Origin: Planoprotostelium fungivorum
Taxonomy: Eukaryota > Evosea > Variosea > Cavosteliida > Cavosteliaceae
Reading direction: 5' to 3'
DNA length: 64,000 bases
Assembly (NCBI GenBank): GCA_003024175.1
Contig: MDYQ01000448.1
Span: forward strand, 1-64,000
The notes beneath the pieces are model-generated. The model saw nothing but the letters and a program-made list of their open reading frames with translations. It was not told the DNA's origin and searched no databases. Made by a program: the position numbers and the translations under genes. Of the stretch, positions 34,143 through 45,802 are shown piece after piece; positions within the stretch are counted from its first letter, which is position 1, and each line of letters begins with the position of its first letter.

Positions 34143-34989
34143 GGGATCTCAGCATCATCACCTATAGACATTTCGCATGAGGAAGAGAAGTGGAATAGAT
34201 GTATATGTAGACCGTGTCCGTTTCCTTCAGTTTCTCTGTCTCATGTGAATTGAAAGAGAGATGTAATTGAATAAAGGCGTAGCTCACTCTGCACGTGATC
34301 ACGATCGTTTCCATCGTCGTATGGTAGAGTTGCCTGTTTCATATGACTATCTTCGCTTCTGTTGAGTTATCTCAACCTATCGTACAAAGACACAGCCGTA
34401 TGACCCCGTTAAAATAAGTGATCGTTATTTCAACAAGGAGATCCTCGAGTTATTTTGAGTTTCGAGCATCGAATAGTCTCTTCTGACGTATCTTACGTCT
34501 ATCTGAGTCGAAAGGAACGAACTCTGACGGACCACAACGAAGTTGGTCCATCTGTATCCATGTGTTTACAGATGGATAAATCTCTTAACACATGATGATG
34601 ATCACACTTGATTATCGGGGGGGGGGGGTGAGAAGACATCGGATCGATCTGTTGTTCACAATTCATCCTCTTTTTTGTTCATCTCACAATTCTTGCTTAC
34701 ACATTCTTCGTCTTATTTCGTGTTCGGAAATGTTGTTCTCACAGTCACCTTATTTTTGAAACGATTTCATGTCTGTTGATTCGCTTCAAGTTTTGTAGTG
34801 GTGGATTTTCTTCGTTCGCTTTAATTACTGTCGTGATGCTTTAAATTCACTGTGTACATGATGAGGACGACGATCTAGATTTTCGTGAAGATGACGGTGG
34901 CGTGATTTGATCTTTACGTGTGATGCGTCATCATCTTGTGAAGGGAAACGCACATCTCGAACAGATATATGCAATCGATGACAATAATA
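34143..34989. other. Intergenic stretch with a 12-G run
   Basis: About 850 nt without a recognisable gene. It holds the NEK 3' UTR, an uninterrupted run of 12 G (34617-34628) and T-rich sequence (34660-34850). Confidence 0.5.
34617..34628 (+). repeat. Homopolymer run of 12 G
   Basis: Twelve consecutive G, the only such run in the window, in intergenic DNA. Confidence 0.95.
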
Positions 34990-35360
34990 ATGCGACGAGA
35001 GAAAGCTTTTTATTGGCTACTTCTTGCCATATGTGTGATCGTTGAGAGCGGAGTCTCCGATCTCTTCATGGTGATGTGCCCGGTTTTACTTCAATGCATC
35101 CCATCTGCAGGACATCCAACTGTAACATTCGTGAGTTACAGGTGCACCTGCAACCCAGATCTGATCCAGACTCTTCATCCATTTGAATCCCACCACTTGG
35201 CATCCAGAAGAGAAAGAAAAATGAAAGTTGTAGCAACACAGACGCTCCTCCTCTATTGACGAGTGAAGTTGATACCTCACCTTCATCGTGGAAAACCCGC
35301 AGTGTTCGTGTCGACTGTGATGGCACTGGACCTGTCAAGGAGAAGACTGTGGATCTGTAG
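34990..35360 (+). CDS. Possible small secreted protein (doubtful)
   Basis: An ATG at 34990 opens MRREKAFYWLLLAICVIVESGVS, which has the look of a signal peptide. Splicing a possible intron (about 35131-35206, GTGAGTTACAG..CATCCAG) joins in frame to a hydrophilic stretch (KRKKNESCSNTDAPPLL, then VRVDCDGTGPVKEKTVDL) ending at TAG 35360, giving about 97 residues with four or five Cys. I recognise no family. Support rests only on the signal-like start and one frame-preserving intron, so it may be spurious. Confidence 0.3.
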
Positions 35361-36149
35361 AGGGGAGAAGTCCGTTATGATCACTGGATCCAGGGCGACC
35401 CTCTCGTTCCAACTACATTCAAATCATTCTCTTCTCACCTCTCTTCTCCTCTTCTGTCCCTTTCTCCTCTTCGCTCCTTCGTCCGAAATCCTCGGTGGCT
35501 TTGAATTTGTACGGCCTTTGTTGGGTCCTGAATGGCCTTGGTGAAGATGGTCTGTGATGAATGAATCTCCCACCTTCCAGCATAAACAACTTGTCCAGCA
35601 GTTACTTCATGGTCACGGAAGACTCAGCTAGGCATCGCCCCCTCAACTCTGGTCTCAGCCAGCCACAGGGACGTGGTCTATAGCTAGAAAGACAAACAAG
35701 TCTTCGTAACCTCTCAGAAGGCATATAATTGGTTCTATTCGAAGCTTTGGGTGATGGCAGGGTTTTCGATGCCAGAAGAGAGGATGATGGGATCAGAAAG
35801 ATGCCCTCTCTCATGTACCCTTGAACACTTACCAAGACCTTCTGTATCTTGTGGGAAATCCAACTTCTTCAGAGGCGTGACCGATGTGCGGATTATTCAT
35901 TTGACGGGAAAGAGCCTCGCGTTACATTCTCAAACGGATGCCAACACGACACAGACATCATTAATCAGGAAAAAGAAAGTCGAGCGTGGAGCCTTGAATG
36001 ATTGAGGGAGGGAGAGAGATAGGAATGAACGATTTGTTATGGGGAGCGAGCACCCCCAAGGTTCTATCTGTGAGTTACAGAAGATAGTGCACCTGTAGTG
36101 ACTATCACAGATCAGAGTGGATGTTCCATTCGGGAAGCGGTCCGATGCA
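35361..36149. other. Intergenic, pyrimidine-rich upstream of the HGSNAT-like gene
   Basis: About 790 nt with a CT-rich block at about 35410-35480 (TTCTCTTCTCACCTCTC-like). A GTGAGTTACAG element near 36070 followed by GTGCACCTG resembles one near 35131. No convincing coding frame. Confidence 0.4.
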
Positions 36150-38307
36150 ATGGCTGCTTTAGAGGGTCTGTATGGTGAGGTGATGTGATAAAAAACAGAA
36201 CTGATAGAATCAGGTGTCAGGAAGGTCAACGAAGGAAACGGAGACACATTCGATTGTGAAGTCGATGCCGACATCGAAGCAGAAGATCTGTTGAGTCAAT
36301 TAATCGACACTCGATTAGTCAATCGACACAACACATTAGTCTCATCTAAGCGAGGTAAGAACATGATTCTGCAGTCGCATCGATTGGTAGTATAAACAAT
36401 TCACAGAGGAGGAAGAGGAAGAGGAAGAAGAAACCACATTCGTATTGAAAGAAGATGCAGTGATTGCAGGTGAAACGTTCATATAATCAGTCATTTCGAC
36501 TCAATCATCTTCAGGTCCATTAGACAGAGTCACCGTCATCACCGGAGAGAAGAGGAGAAGACTCCAATGTGTGGACGTCCTAAAGGGCATCGCCGTCGTC
36601 GAATTCATCATGACCCAGGCTCAACCTGATCCATCCAACACCTACCACATCTTCCAGGGTGAGAATCAAATTCCATTTTATTTCATTTTATTTACAATCT
36701 ACAACAGAAACAGAATGGGATGGACTGTCGAATGGTGATCTGTACATGCCCTTCTTTCTATTTATCGTTGGAATTTCCATCTCTTTCGCTTCGAGAGGCT
36801 TCAGGAGGGTCCACAGAGGAGGTGAGATTCAGTGTCGATTGGGACTTTCAAGTTGAAAATTGGGACGACGGAGTGACAGACTACAGTGGGGTGGAAGATG
36901 ATCTTGAGGCAATTTTTGTTTCTCGTTGTTTTGCATTTCATCACGAAGGCGGCCGAAACAGAATGGCCGTACGGTGATACGTTCAGGATACCAGGGTAAG
37001 AGGACGTCTCACCATCTCCCATCTTCTGATCACCATCGCGATCGTCACATCGAACGGACCGCGATCGTCATCATCATGATCGTTCTCTTCATCTCATCAC
37101 GATCACGAACACATCTCCCATCACGATCGTATCATCTTCCATCCATTCGTCTGTGACTCTCTCTCATTCATTTCCTCCAGACCTCTACTGAAGGTGGCGA
37201 TCTGTTACAGCGTAGTCTCACTCTCCACCATCTTTCTATCGAGGAGGATGAGAAGATTCTTCATCGTGCAGCTCTTCTTCATCTACTTCTCGTTGACCCG
37301 TGGTGTCTTCGTTCCTTATTGTGGAAGAGGAGTCCTCACGCCCAACTGTAACTCGGCAGGATACATCGATCGTCTCATCTTTGGTGCACACAAGTGAGTG
37401 ATCGTCATGTGTTGATCGAAGATGATCATGATCATCATGATCATGAACACCATCTCACATCATGACAGGACTTATCCTAACGATAGCAGTGGATTCGTCA
37501 CTCTGTTCTCTTCCATCATCCTTACCTTCATCGGTCTCGAATACGGAAGAATCATCCAAGGCTGCGAGAGTGGAGGCACCTTCACCATCAGACGCATGAA
37601 ACTACTGAGGTCATCTCGCCCTCTTGATAAGTCCTGACTCGTTGTAGATGGGCCGGTCTCTCCGCTTTTCTCATCGTGAATGCCGTCGGGGGACATTACA
37701 CTTGGGAGCCGATCAATAGAAGAGTGTGGTCTACCTCTTTCGTCGCTGCCACCGGAGGTTTATGTGAGTTCTCCACGAGATCTATTCCGATGACGTGTGA
37801 TGACGTCATGCAGGTTCGCTGGTGCTGCTGGTGTTGTACCTGCTGCTGGACGTGTCTCCCACGAGGGATTACAAGTTTTTGAAGGTTTTGTTCAAACCGG
37901 TGGAGAAATTGGGGATGTTTCCCATCACTATCTGGATGCTAATGTGATATTCCTCACCATCACCATCATCTCACCACCATCGTCACCGTGGACATCATCA
38001 GACCATCACTCATGTTTACCTCAGGAAGATTTACATTGCCCTCTTTGGTAACATACTGAGAGTGCCCTCCGTAGAAGGTACGTCCATCTCAGCCTGGATG
38101 TATCTCTACGAATCCATCGCCAATGCAATCGGTGTGGAGTCCAGACAGTTGGTGTCTGCAGGTATGGCCGTGTTCGCTCTCTTTGGTTGGGCTGGTTCTT
38201 CTTTTGTAATGTGAGATGATCATCATGTCAACATGATGATGCTGACGTGAAATAGACATTGGGCCAGAAACAATTATGGACTGCTGAATCTGCGAGGTAC
38301 CCAATAA
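36150..38307 (+). CDS. HGSNAT-like multi-pass membrane acyltransferase
   Basis: Resembles heparan-alpha-glucosaminide N-acetyltransferase, the lysosomal enzyme that carries acetyl groups from cytosolic acetyl-CoA across the membrane. The start MAALEGLY splices in frame to GVRKVNEGNGDTFDCEV. An acidic leader containing a poly-Glu run precedes RRRLQCVDVLKGIAVVEFIM, the family's 'R..S.D..RG' first TM region with Lys in place of Arg. GLSNGDLYMPFFLFIVGISISFA matches the family 'D..FP.FLFI.G' motif. Further TM segments are at about 37190-37310, 37495-37560, 37640-37710, 37745-37860 and 37895-38290, and it ends NLRGTQ at 38307. About a dozen introns, one ending TGACTCGTTGTAG (37635-37647) and one ending GATGACGTCATGCAG (37799-37813). 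Substrate is not provable from sequence. AATAAA overlaps the stop codon. Confidence 0.82.
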
Positions 38308-38398
38308 ATGATTGTGTTATAAAGTGCGGTGATATTTAATCGTGCCTCTCTGTCCTCTTTCATCTTCATTCAAAAAAACATTTCTCTCAACATGGCAA

Positions 38399-39359
38399 TC
38401 AAACGGCCGTGTAGGTCGTATCCTTTCGTATGATCTTTCTATACGTGAATTTGAATCCATCCTGAACTTCTCATCAGCATGAAGAAGGTGATTTGACCTC
38501 CTCACTTTGACGTGTGCACCGACAGATTGCCACACGTGCACGTTTGGAATGACTTCCGTTGACTCCTTCTTCATGACAAATTTGTTGACGATGATCCCCA
38601 CAATCAAGTAGAGAACAACGAGGCCCAAAAAACTCCTCACCGATGAGAACGTGTAAAGAAGATGAAGGTACTCACACAATGGAGATGATCCAACCTATAC
38701 CCAAGAATTCTCCCTTTTCTTTGCCTTCTGTCAGGGCGCATGCTCCAGCAGACTTCCACACGATGGCGTACGTGTGTTGTTTTCCACTCGCAGACACTCC
38801 AACACCGGGGCTGGGTATATTTGGATCACAGATGAAGTCAATGTCGACCTGATTCTGTTTTAGAAGAGTATGCGAGATGTTTGTACGAACAATGTTGTTG
38901 AATGGTAGGCCTGGAACGGATCTCGATGTGATTCGAAAGCCCTCTACATCTCCCTGTGATTTTTCGGGTCCACCGACTGGTAATCGTGTCAGCCGGTGGC
39001 GATCGTGTCGCTCTTCACCTGAGGTTACATTCTGGCGACAGATGTCGGTGAGGACAGTGTCTAAACCTCCGCTTGTTTGCCAAACAGAAGTAGAGGGATC
39101 ACCTGACAGACTGACAGAAGAGCATACTGTCATATGATACACTATCTGTGTGATGTTCAGACGATGGATTTGCTATTCATTATTGATCACCCCAGCATCT
39201 GTAGTATACGATAAAGGTGTGGATGTATTGAAGCTCTTCAGATCGTATCGCTTTCCATCGGGTGCGCTAAATGCGCACTGCTCCAGAGATGAATCGATGT
39301 TCGTGCAGGCACCATAAGCCAAATGTATGGCAGACAAGAGAAGGATGATCGTGAACATC
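38399..39359 (-). CDS. MRH-domain type I membrane protein (M6P-receptor/Atg27-like), copy A
   Basis: Start MFTIILLLSAIHLAYG is a signal peptide; the open frame extends upstream only from a TTG. The luminal MRH-like domain shows YDLKSFN, YHMTVCSSVS, VDIDFICDP and HTYAIVWKSAGAC, with cysteines in the usual places. One TM segment (FLGLVVLYLIVGIIVNKF) is followed by a cytosolic tail with TEVIPNVHVWQSVG. This matches the 'GTEVIPNxxFW' signature of cation-dependent mannose-6-phosphate receptor relatives. It ends DGFKFTYRKIIRKDTTYTAV at 38399. By family it would sort cargo between Golgi and endosomes. About four short introns. Its closest relative is the next gene, with almost the same C-terminal tail. 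Confidence 0.82.
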
Positions 39360-39561
39360 AGCGCACCCAATGATCTTCCCGTGGTGACAGCCAAGCAGGA
39401 AATCGGAAGAAAAGATTTTGGGAGGAGCAATATTTATTTCGACGATGCACCGTGACCCCCATCGATGTCTAATCAGTGTTGGCAATGACGAAAGTCAGGT
39501 GTGTCTAAACAAGACCAAATCTGCTTCGCATGATGATTTATTGCGATGACGAAGATGATTC

Positions 39562-40593
39562 TCAAACAGCCGTGTAAGTCGCGTCCTGTCGTGTGACTTT
39601 CCTGTATGTAAATTTGGATCCATCCTGCGTTCACCATCAGCTCATTCCGAAGACATCAAAGTTAGAACTAGATCAGATCTTACCTTGATGAGCCCTCCCG
39701 CAGATTGCCACATGTGCACGTTTGGAATGATTTCCTTTGATTCCTTCTTCAAGACAAACTTGTTGACGATGATTCCAATGAGGAAATAAGCCACGAGCAC
39801 GCTCAAGAATCTAAAGATCGTTGAGATGGAGTCGAACCCATGTGAATTGGAATGGAGAGGAGACGTAAGAAACCTACACTATGCAGAGGATCCAGCCCAA
39901 TCCAAGATGTGATTCGTCTTCTGGTGGTGGGGGTCTTTTCTCTCCAACGGGGCACGCACCGATGGACTTCCATACGAAATGGTAGCCAGGTGATGCTGCT
40001 GTGGGTTCTGTGGCCGACACACCGACACCTGGTAGGGGGGTGTCGAAATCACAGATGAAGTCGATGTCAACCTGTGAACGTGAGAGGTAGAAGGATTATA
40101 GAATCGTACTTGTAAGAACCTCTGCTCTGCTTTGGCATGGATTCGGAATCCTTGAACATCGCCTTGCGACTTACCTGCACCACCGACTGTTCTCGCGTCA
40201 TTGATCGGATCACAAAAGGGACTGACCTTGGTCCAAAGATTGTCTGCAGATATCGGATATAATGGCCATAGAAGCATCTGCATTTGAATTCCAAACGGTA
40301 ACAAAAGGGTCACCAGCCTTCTGTACCCACGAACATACTGTGAAGAAGTAATTCAACTATCGAAATGCTGTGAGTGCTGCACTTTAATTCGTGAGAATCA
40401 CCTTCAAAGTGGATGATGGTATGGACAATCCAGTGGTGGATTTGAAGTTGTTGAGATTGTATGTGTTGTTGGCGGCAACATCTGTCCAAGTTCCAGTCAG
40501 GAGAGGAGAGACAGCGTTTACGCAAGGAGGTGTCTGTTGAGCAAACGACGACAGAGCAGAGATTGTTAAGAAGAGAAATACGATGCCCTTCAT
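39562..40593 (-). CDS. MRH-domain type I membrane protein (M6P-receptor/Atg27-like), copy B
   Basis: Tandem paralogue of copy A, same strand, with 202 nt between copy A's start and copy B's stop. Start MKGIVFLFLTISALSSFA is a signal peptide, then YNLNNFKSTTGLSI, VDIDFICD, a Gly-Pro-rich loop, GYHFVWKSIGACP (about 39960-39985) and a TM segment near 39760-39810. The cytosolic IIPNVHMWQSAGG region and tail DGSKFTYRKVTRQDATYTAV end at 39562. The ends of the two proteins are nearly identical while signal peptides and luminal loops have diverged, so the duplication is not recent. About five introns. An AATAAA lies about 20 nt past the stop on the minus strand. Confidence 0.82.
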
Positions 40594-41040
40594 GTTGCAC
40601 ACTGATCTGTTTGATGTGGCAAGGAAGTCGGGAAAGAAAAGTCGTGACCTTTTTCAACTTGAAACGGTGATTATGTCACTTCAGGGAGCAAATGAACAAT
40701 AAAATACAATTAAACCAGTGGATTTTCATATGACTGAGTGCGAAGAGATATCAATTGCATCGTGAACTGACTACGAACGTGGGCGTTTCACTTTCTTATC
40801 CACTAATGCATTCAACTGTCCTCAAACGTCAGATGATGATGATGTCCTTGCATACTTTCTCTACATCACTATAGGTGCGTTAGCGTATTGTACTATGTTT
40901 GGTTTTGTACAGAGACCAAACTCTTGTCTGGAGGGTTACTTGAAGTTGTGATTCGCAAAAGGTGGTTCCCTTTCATTGATTTGAAGCGAACGGAAAATTC
41001 ATCCTACCCAAACAGGAGACAACGCGAGCATTAGAACATC
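40594..41040. other. Divergent intergenic region between MRH copy B and Snf7
   Basis: About 450 nt between divergent starts; moderately A+T rich. Promoters of both genes must lie here; no specific elements recognised. Confidence 0.45.
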
Positions 41041-41849
41041 ATGCCTCTCTTCGGTAAGAAGCCCGCACCAAACCCAAAGGAGAGTATCCAAAAACTGAGA
41101 GATACGATCGAGTTATTGGAGAAGAGGGAGATCCACCTCCAAAAGCAAGCGGAGAAGCAAGTACTCGATGCTAAAGCGGCTATGGCCAAAAAGGATAAGA
41201 AGAGTGAGTCAGATCTTCCAATCTTTCCATTTCAGTTGCAGATTTGATCTGATCTTTACAGCTGCCCTCATGTGTCTGAAGCGCAAAAAGTTGTACGAGA
41301 ATCAGTTAGACAAGTTGGCTGGAAGTCGTATGAATCTTGAGATTCAAGCCATGAGCTTAGAGAGCGCAAATGTAGACATCGAGACACTGAAAGCCACCAA
41401 GCAAGCCACAGACACGATGAAGAAGATGCACGGTCAATTGTATCCTTTCATTTTCCAAATGCCACGTAGTTACCATCTCCTTAACCGAATCAAGAAATAT
41501 CGACAAGATAGAAGACATCGTCGATGATGCCAGAGATGTCATGGAACAATACGAAGAGATTGGAAATGTTTTGACCCAACCCATCAACGGCCAAGCCTTC
41601 GACGAGGATGACCTGTTGGAAGAGCTCAACCAGTTAGATGAGGAGAGGATCAGTGAACAGATGTTGGAGATCGGCTCGGCTCCCTCACATCCCATTCCAG
41701 TCACCAAAGGTGATCCATCTTTTCTAATCACTTCTCTTTTTCTTGTCTGATCGAATCCAACAGTTCCAACATACGCAGCTGCGGCGTCGACCAGAGTCTC
41801 ATCCACAGAAGAAGATGAACTGGCAGCACTGGAGGCCAGCATGGCGTAA
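41041..41849 (+). CDS. ESCRT-III subunit Snf7/Vps32/CHMP4
   Basis: Charged helical protein of about 215 residues that polymerises on membranes during multivesicular body formation, cytokinetic abscission and repair. MPLFGKKPAPNPKESIQKLRD is the typical CHMP4 start (family 'MSLFGKK..PTPQEAIQKLRE'), followed by EKREIHLQKQ and CLKRKKLYENQLDKLAGSRMNLE. The acidic half has MEQYEEIGNVLTQPI and DEDDLLEELNQLD, where CHMP4 proteins have 'DEDEL.AELEEL'. The C-terminal STEEDELAALEASMA matches the Alix/Bro1-binding helix. Three introns of about 45-55 nt. Stop TAA at 41847-41849, 102 nt from the convergent sedolisin gene. Confidence 0.95.
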
Positions 41850-41950
41850 TGAGAGGGCATCATAGAAGATCATTTTTCAAAACATTACTTGTAGGCGTCA
41901 CCACTCGTCAATATAGATAAATGGTTCAACCTCAGTAGTCGAAAAGTTTA

Positions 41951-44900
41951 TCACAGAAGCATGATGAGAGAGAACATGACGATGCAGAACATCTGCATGC
42001 TGGAGATGAGGCTTGCGGGGCTGGATGGGCCATTTGTGCCTACGACGTTCTGTACAGTGTATGTCTGTAGAGTCACAGTGGTTGCACCGTTTGCTGTGAA
42101 TGTATTGGTCTGTTGCGGTTTAAAGTTTCTGATTGATTTCAGTCTCTCATCGTCAAAGGCGTTGTTCAATGCATGTTGATGCTGATGATTGCTGATGTGA
42201 TGTTGTTGATGTGATGTTGTTGAGAGATGTTGATGCACTCACGAATACAGAGCTGGATTGAATGTGGAGTTGGACAGGGCGTTCACGACGTAATCCCTCA
42301 GAGCAGGATAGTTGATGGATCCCAGACCTGTAGAGGGGTCCCAACCCTGTGTGGCCTGTCCTATGCATCAGAGATGTGCATCATGGAGGAGCGTCCGATG
42401 ATGAGACGAGATGTTTCTCACGTAATAACCGTTGGCACAACACAGGACACCAGAACAACGATTACCACCGGTAGTGATGTCGTTGTAGACGCTCGGCTTT
42501 TCTCGCGCCGCCTGATGTGACATCAGAACATGAGACGTTGCGATGGTAGATGATGATGTTGGTGTAGATGTTTGGAATGAGACGAACCTGATACAACAGT
42601 GGGTTTAAGAACCCTGCCGTCGTCTTCCCGCTGTTGATGAGCACATCGTTGATCATGCTGATCATGGAGCCAAAAGCGGGTGCAGAAGCACTCGTTCCAT
42701 CGACAGAAGACAAGAAACTGTTCGAATGAGTCGAATGGAATAGACAGTACACTCACCACTGGTTGTTACTGCAAGATCCCGCGCTGGAGGACACGATGAT
42801 GTAATTGTGACCACTGAGAGAGATATCGGGTATGGCTCGGTTGGAACTGTTGTAAGAAGAGGCGGCCGGTTTCGAAGGCCCGTTGGACAACCAACCGTTG
42901 ACGGCGGAATCCTAAAGAAGTTGGCACATGATGTCATCGCGATGCGATGGTGAACGATGTGATGTGATGATGATGTCACACCTGATATGAAGGACGTGGA
43001 ACGTACAGAGAGAATCCACCGCCAGTCGAGATCGAAGCTCCCGTATCTAACGCTGCCGTAGTCTCCGAGCTCGACGTTAAGACTGTAGCTCCCACACTTG
43101 ATGGAGAATCAGCCCTCCCATACGGATGAACCCCCTCACCTAGTGACGTAGGCAGATGTGGCGGGATAGCTGGCAAAGAAGAGATCACCAAAGTCGGGAG
43201 ACGTGTAGTCATAGGCTGAAAACGTCCATCCACCAGCAAAAGTTCCGTAATTGAGAGAAGCACAGTCACAAGTGCTGTGTAGGATACTGTTTGGATGTGC
43301 CGCGGTTCCATCCAGAGCCAGATTGCAAGCGGCGTTGTTTGATAAGAATTGATTGATGACAGACTGTGACGGGTGAGCCGAAATAGAGGGAAATGGTACC
43401 TGAGGTGGATCGAGACCGAAACCCGGCCAAGGTACGCTCTGTCGGAGTAGAACTTGTTGACATTTCGAGGCGGTGTAGGTGCAGCCTCCGTACGGACAAT
43501 ACTGTCGTGAGGTTAAATGTGGAACGTATGATCTACAACGAATCACGGAGTAGTCTGGAAGGCAGACGGGTACATTTCCGGCGAGGGGACCGGTGTCTGT
43601 AAAAAGAATAAATTCAAATAAAATGATGGATGCTGGCATTACCTCCTGATGCGACGATGACACTGACACCCATGACACTATCCATTCTTCAGTCATCTAC
43701 AACCTGCCAAATCTCCTCACCCCAACTTCTGAAGCTCTACATCGACTCGATTGCGGTAGTCGGCCGAGTTCTACAACGATTCAATTCGATGAAACACGTC
43801 ACCCTCACCTTATTGCAGAGGGAGAAAGTGTTGGACCCCGAAGAAGGACAAGGTGATTCTGAACCTCCGTAGCTGATGGAGAGAACTTGAGGTGTAGTGG
43901 GTGATTTCGGCAGAGCGATCTCCAGCATCTCTAAGATGTACGAATAAGACAGATCGGCTCCAATGTGGTAGGTTGTCGTCTGTGGTGACAAGACCATCAT
44001 GGTCTACTACAAGATTAAAACGAGAATAAAATGTCATGACGATGAGAAGAGATGGAATGATGTTGACCTGCATGTCCAGATTGCTCTCTTGGTAGCCCTG
44101 TCGAAATGTCAATGAAATGTGGTGGGTTGAGGAACTCACGCAAGAGGCGCAGCCGTACTGACCCACATTGATGACTGACCTGAATGGAACGCTCTCTCTC
44201 GTCAGGGCCAACTGTCGATGGGGTCAGCGTCATGTCTTCATGAAGTCACACCTCTAATGGCTCCACTTGGTAGTATTCACTGAAGGCGATGACTCCCTGA
44301 GTCGTGTAGGAACTGGTCGTGGGCTGATGACATCGTCAACTCGATCGTATCATCACATCACGATCGCATGATGAACGTCAGACACACCGTCTTTGGAATC
44401 TGATACCTCGACCTCAAATTGGAGAAGGAGGATTGATAAGACTCTGCAGTGTAGACTCTCGATGATGCCAGGGGACTCGCCTTAGAGCTAACCTGAGGGT
44501 GGGTGAGTTCCATGCATGCGAAATGAGACGATCGTACTTTACTGTCACCCAGGTGAAAGTCATACAAGCCGGTGATGGTGTCGATGTGTTTGTGAATGGA
44601 GGTCGGGACTGAAACCTTTCCAAAAGCTCTAAGGAGGGTTAAGATGCAGATGGGGGTTGTGACTTTGATGTGGAAGTGAGTTTGTACCTGTGAATGACCT
44701 TCTTCTCGATGGGGTGCAGCCACTTGTGGATCTTCGCTCCAACTGCAGATGAGATGGCGCTAACTTTGTCTGTCACTCGTATGAATGCCGTTCCCTTCTC
44801 CATCTGACCCAAATCAATCGGCATGGTCTCATCCTCTCTGGCTCACCAACAACTCTCCAGAGAACTCTTTCAAGAGCCATCTTTCGATGGCGGCAAACGA

Positions 44901-45221
44901 ATCAGAGGAGGGTGACGTCAGGTCCTCCACATACGCCCTCGACTTGTGTTGTCCGTAATCGGCATGGCCAGGTGTGGATACATTCCAAAATAACGACTCC
45001 AATACATCGAGGTTGCGATGTCTAGAATGCAATCAACGAAACGATACAGATGATTTTCACTCGACCCACTTTAAGAAGATGGTGAAGGTCAATGGGGTGT
45101 CTTCGTGTGCCTCCTCGTGAGCCCTCCACACGTGGTGGAAACCATTGGAGGACACAACGGTGCGAGCTGACACGAAGGTGATGCCCAAGAGAAGAAGAAG
45201 ACAGAGACGTGCTGCTGCCAT
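41951..45221 (-). CDS. Sedolisin (S53) serine protease with prodomain and hydrophobic C-terminus
   Basis: Signal peptide MAAARLCLLLLLGITFVSA. The pro-kumamolisin domain (about 44830-45200) has RNLDVLESLFWNVSTPGHADY, then helical propeptide segments to about 44460. The catalytic domain contains GADLSYSYILEMLEIALP, QVLSISYGGSE, VSVIVASGDTG (oxyanion Asp), SLGATVLTSS, STGGGFS and SSVDGTSASAPAFGSMISMIND with the nucleophilic Ser in GTS; the usual SGTS reads DGTS. The C-terminus ends SSPASLISSMQMFCIVMFSLIMLL with no charged residues after the hydrophobic run, as in GPI-attachment signals or a tail anchor. Tripeptidyl-peptidase-like lysosomal or surface digestion is the likely role. About fifteen introns; a CTACAACG sits at 43532-43539. 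Divergent from PGAP1. Confidence 0.88.
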
Positions 45222-45802
45222 CTTCTATCGAGGGAGTGAAATTGTGCAGATTGTTGGGCCTCGCGTGTCTCAAAAAACCCGAAAAGAGGCCTCGCCGATA
45301 AAGGTTTATCGTCCCTTCCCTGAACAGACTTGACACCAGGGAAGCTCATTCCTCTCAATGCCACCACCTACACGAGAGACTGATACGAGACGACTCCACG
45401 GACGTCGAATGATGGAGAGAGGGTGCAGAGAGGACCCAGAAGCTGTTAATTCTGATGTCTCGTGTCCGGATCTGGTACCGGAAAATCGGAATCTAAGACC
45501 GAGGGGGATCGCCTGATGATGATGCAGGATGAGTCGTGTTGACGGCTAGTTGCTGCCGAGTGATAGGATGGAAACAATTCGGCGAGTTGTCTTCAGGGAA
45601 GTGAGCTGGCGTCTCATCACCGTCATTTGAAGACAGGAATTCTCAAGCCGAATGTGGTTTACTAGTATATACGTGTCAGATGCAATGCAAGTGGCTCGAT
45701 AGAGGACATAGTCTCACAGGAGTCGCTGCTGTGCTTTACGTTTCACAAGAATAAAAACCGGACGTCAAACACACGCCGACACCATCATCATCGAAGAGCT
45801 CG
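45222..45802. other. Divergent intergenic region between sedolisin and PGAP1
   Basis: About 580 nt. No ORF of note. An A-rich AGAATAAAAACC tract lies about 50 nt before the PGAP1 start and could be core-promoter sequence, but this is only a guess. Confidence 0.4.

Noticed and set aside
39826-39842. GGTTCGACTCC (minus strand) resembling a tRNA B box
   Set aside because: T stem pairs for only two bases; it lies in an intron of MRH copy B.
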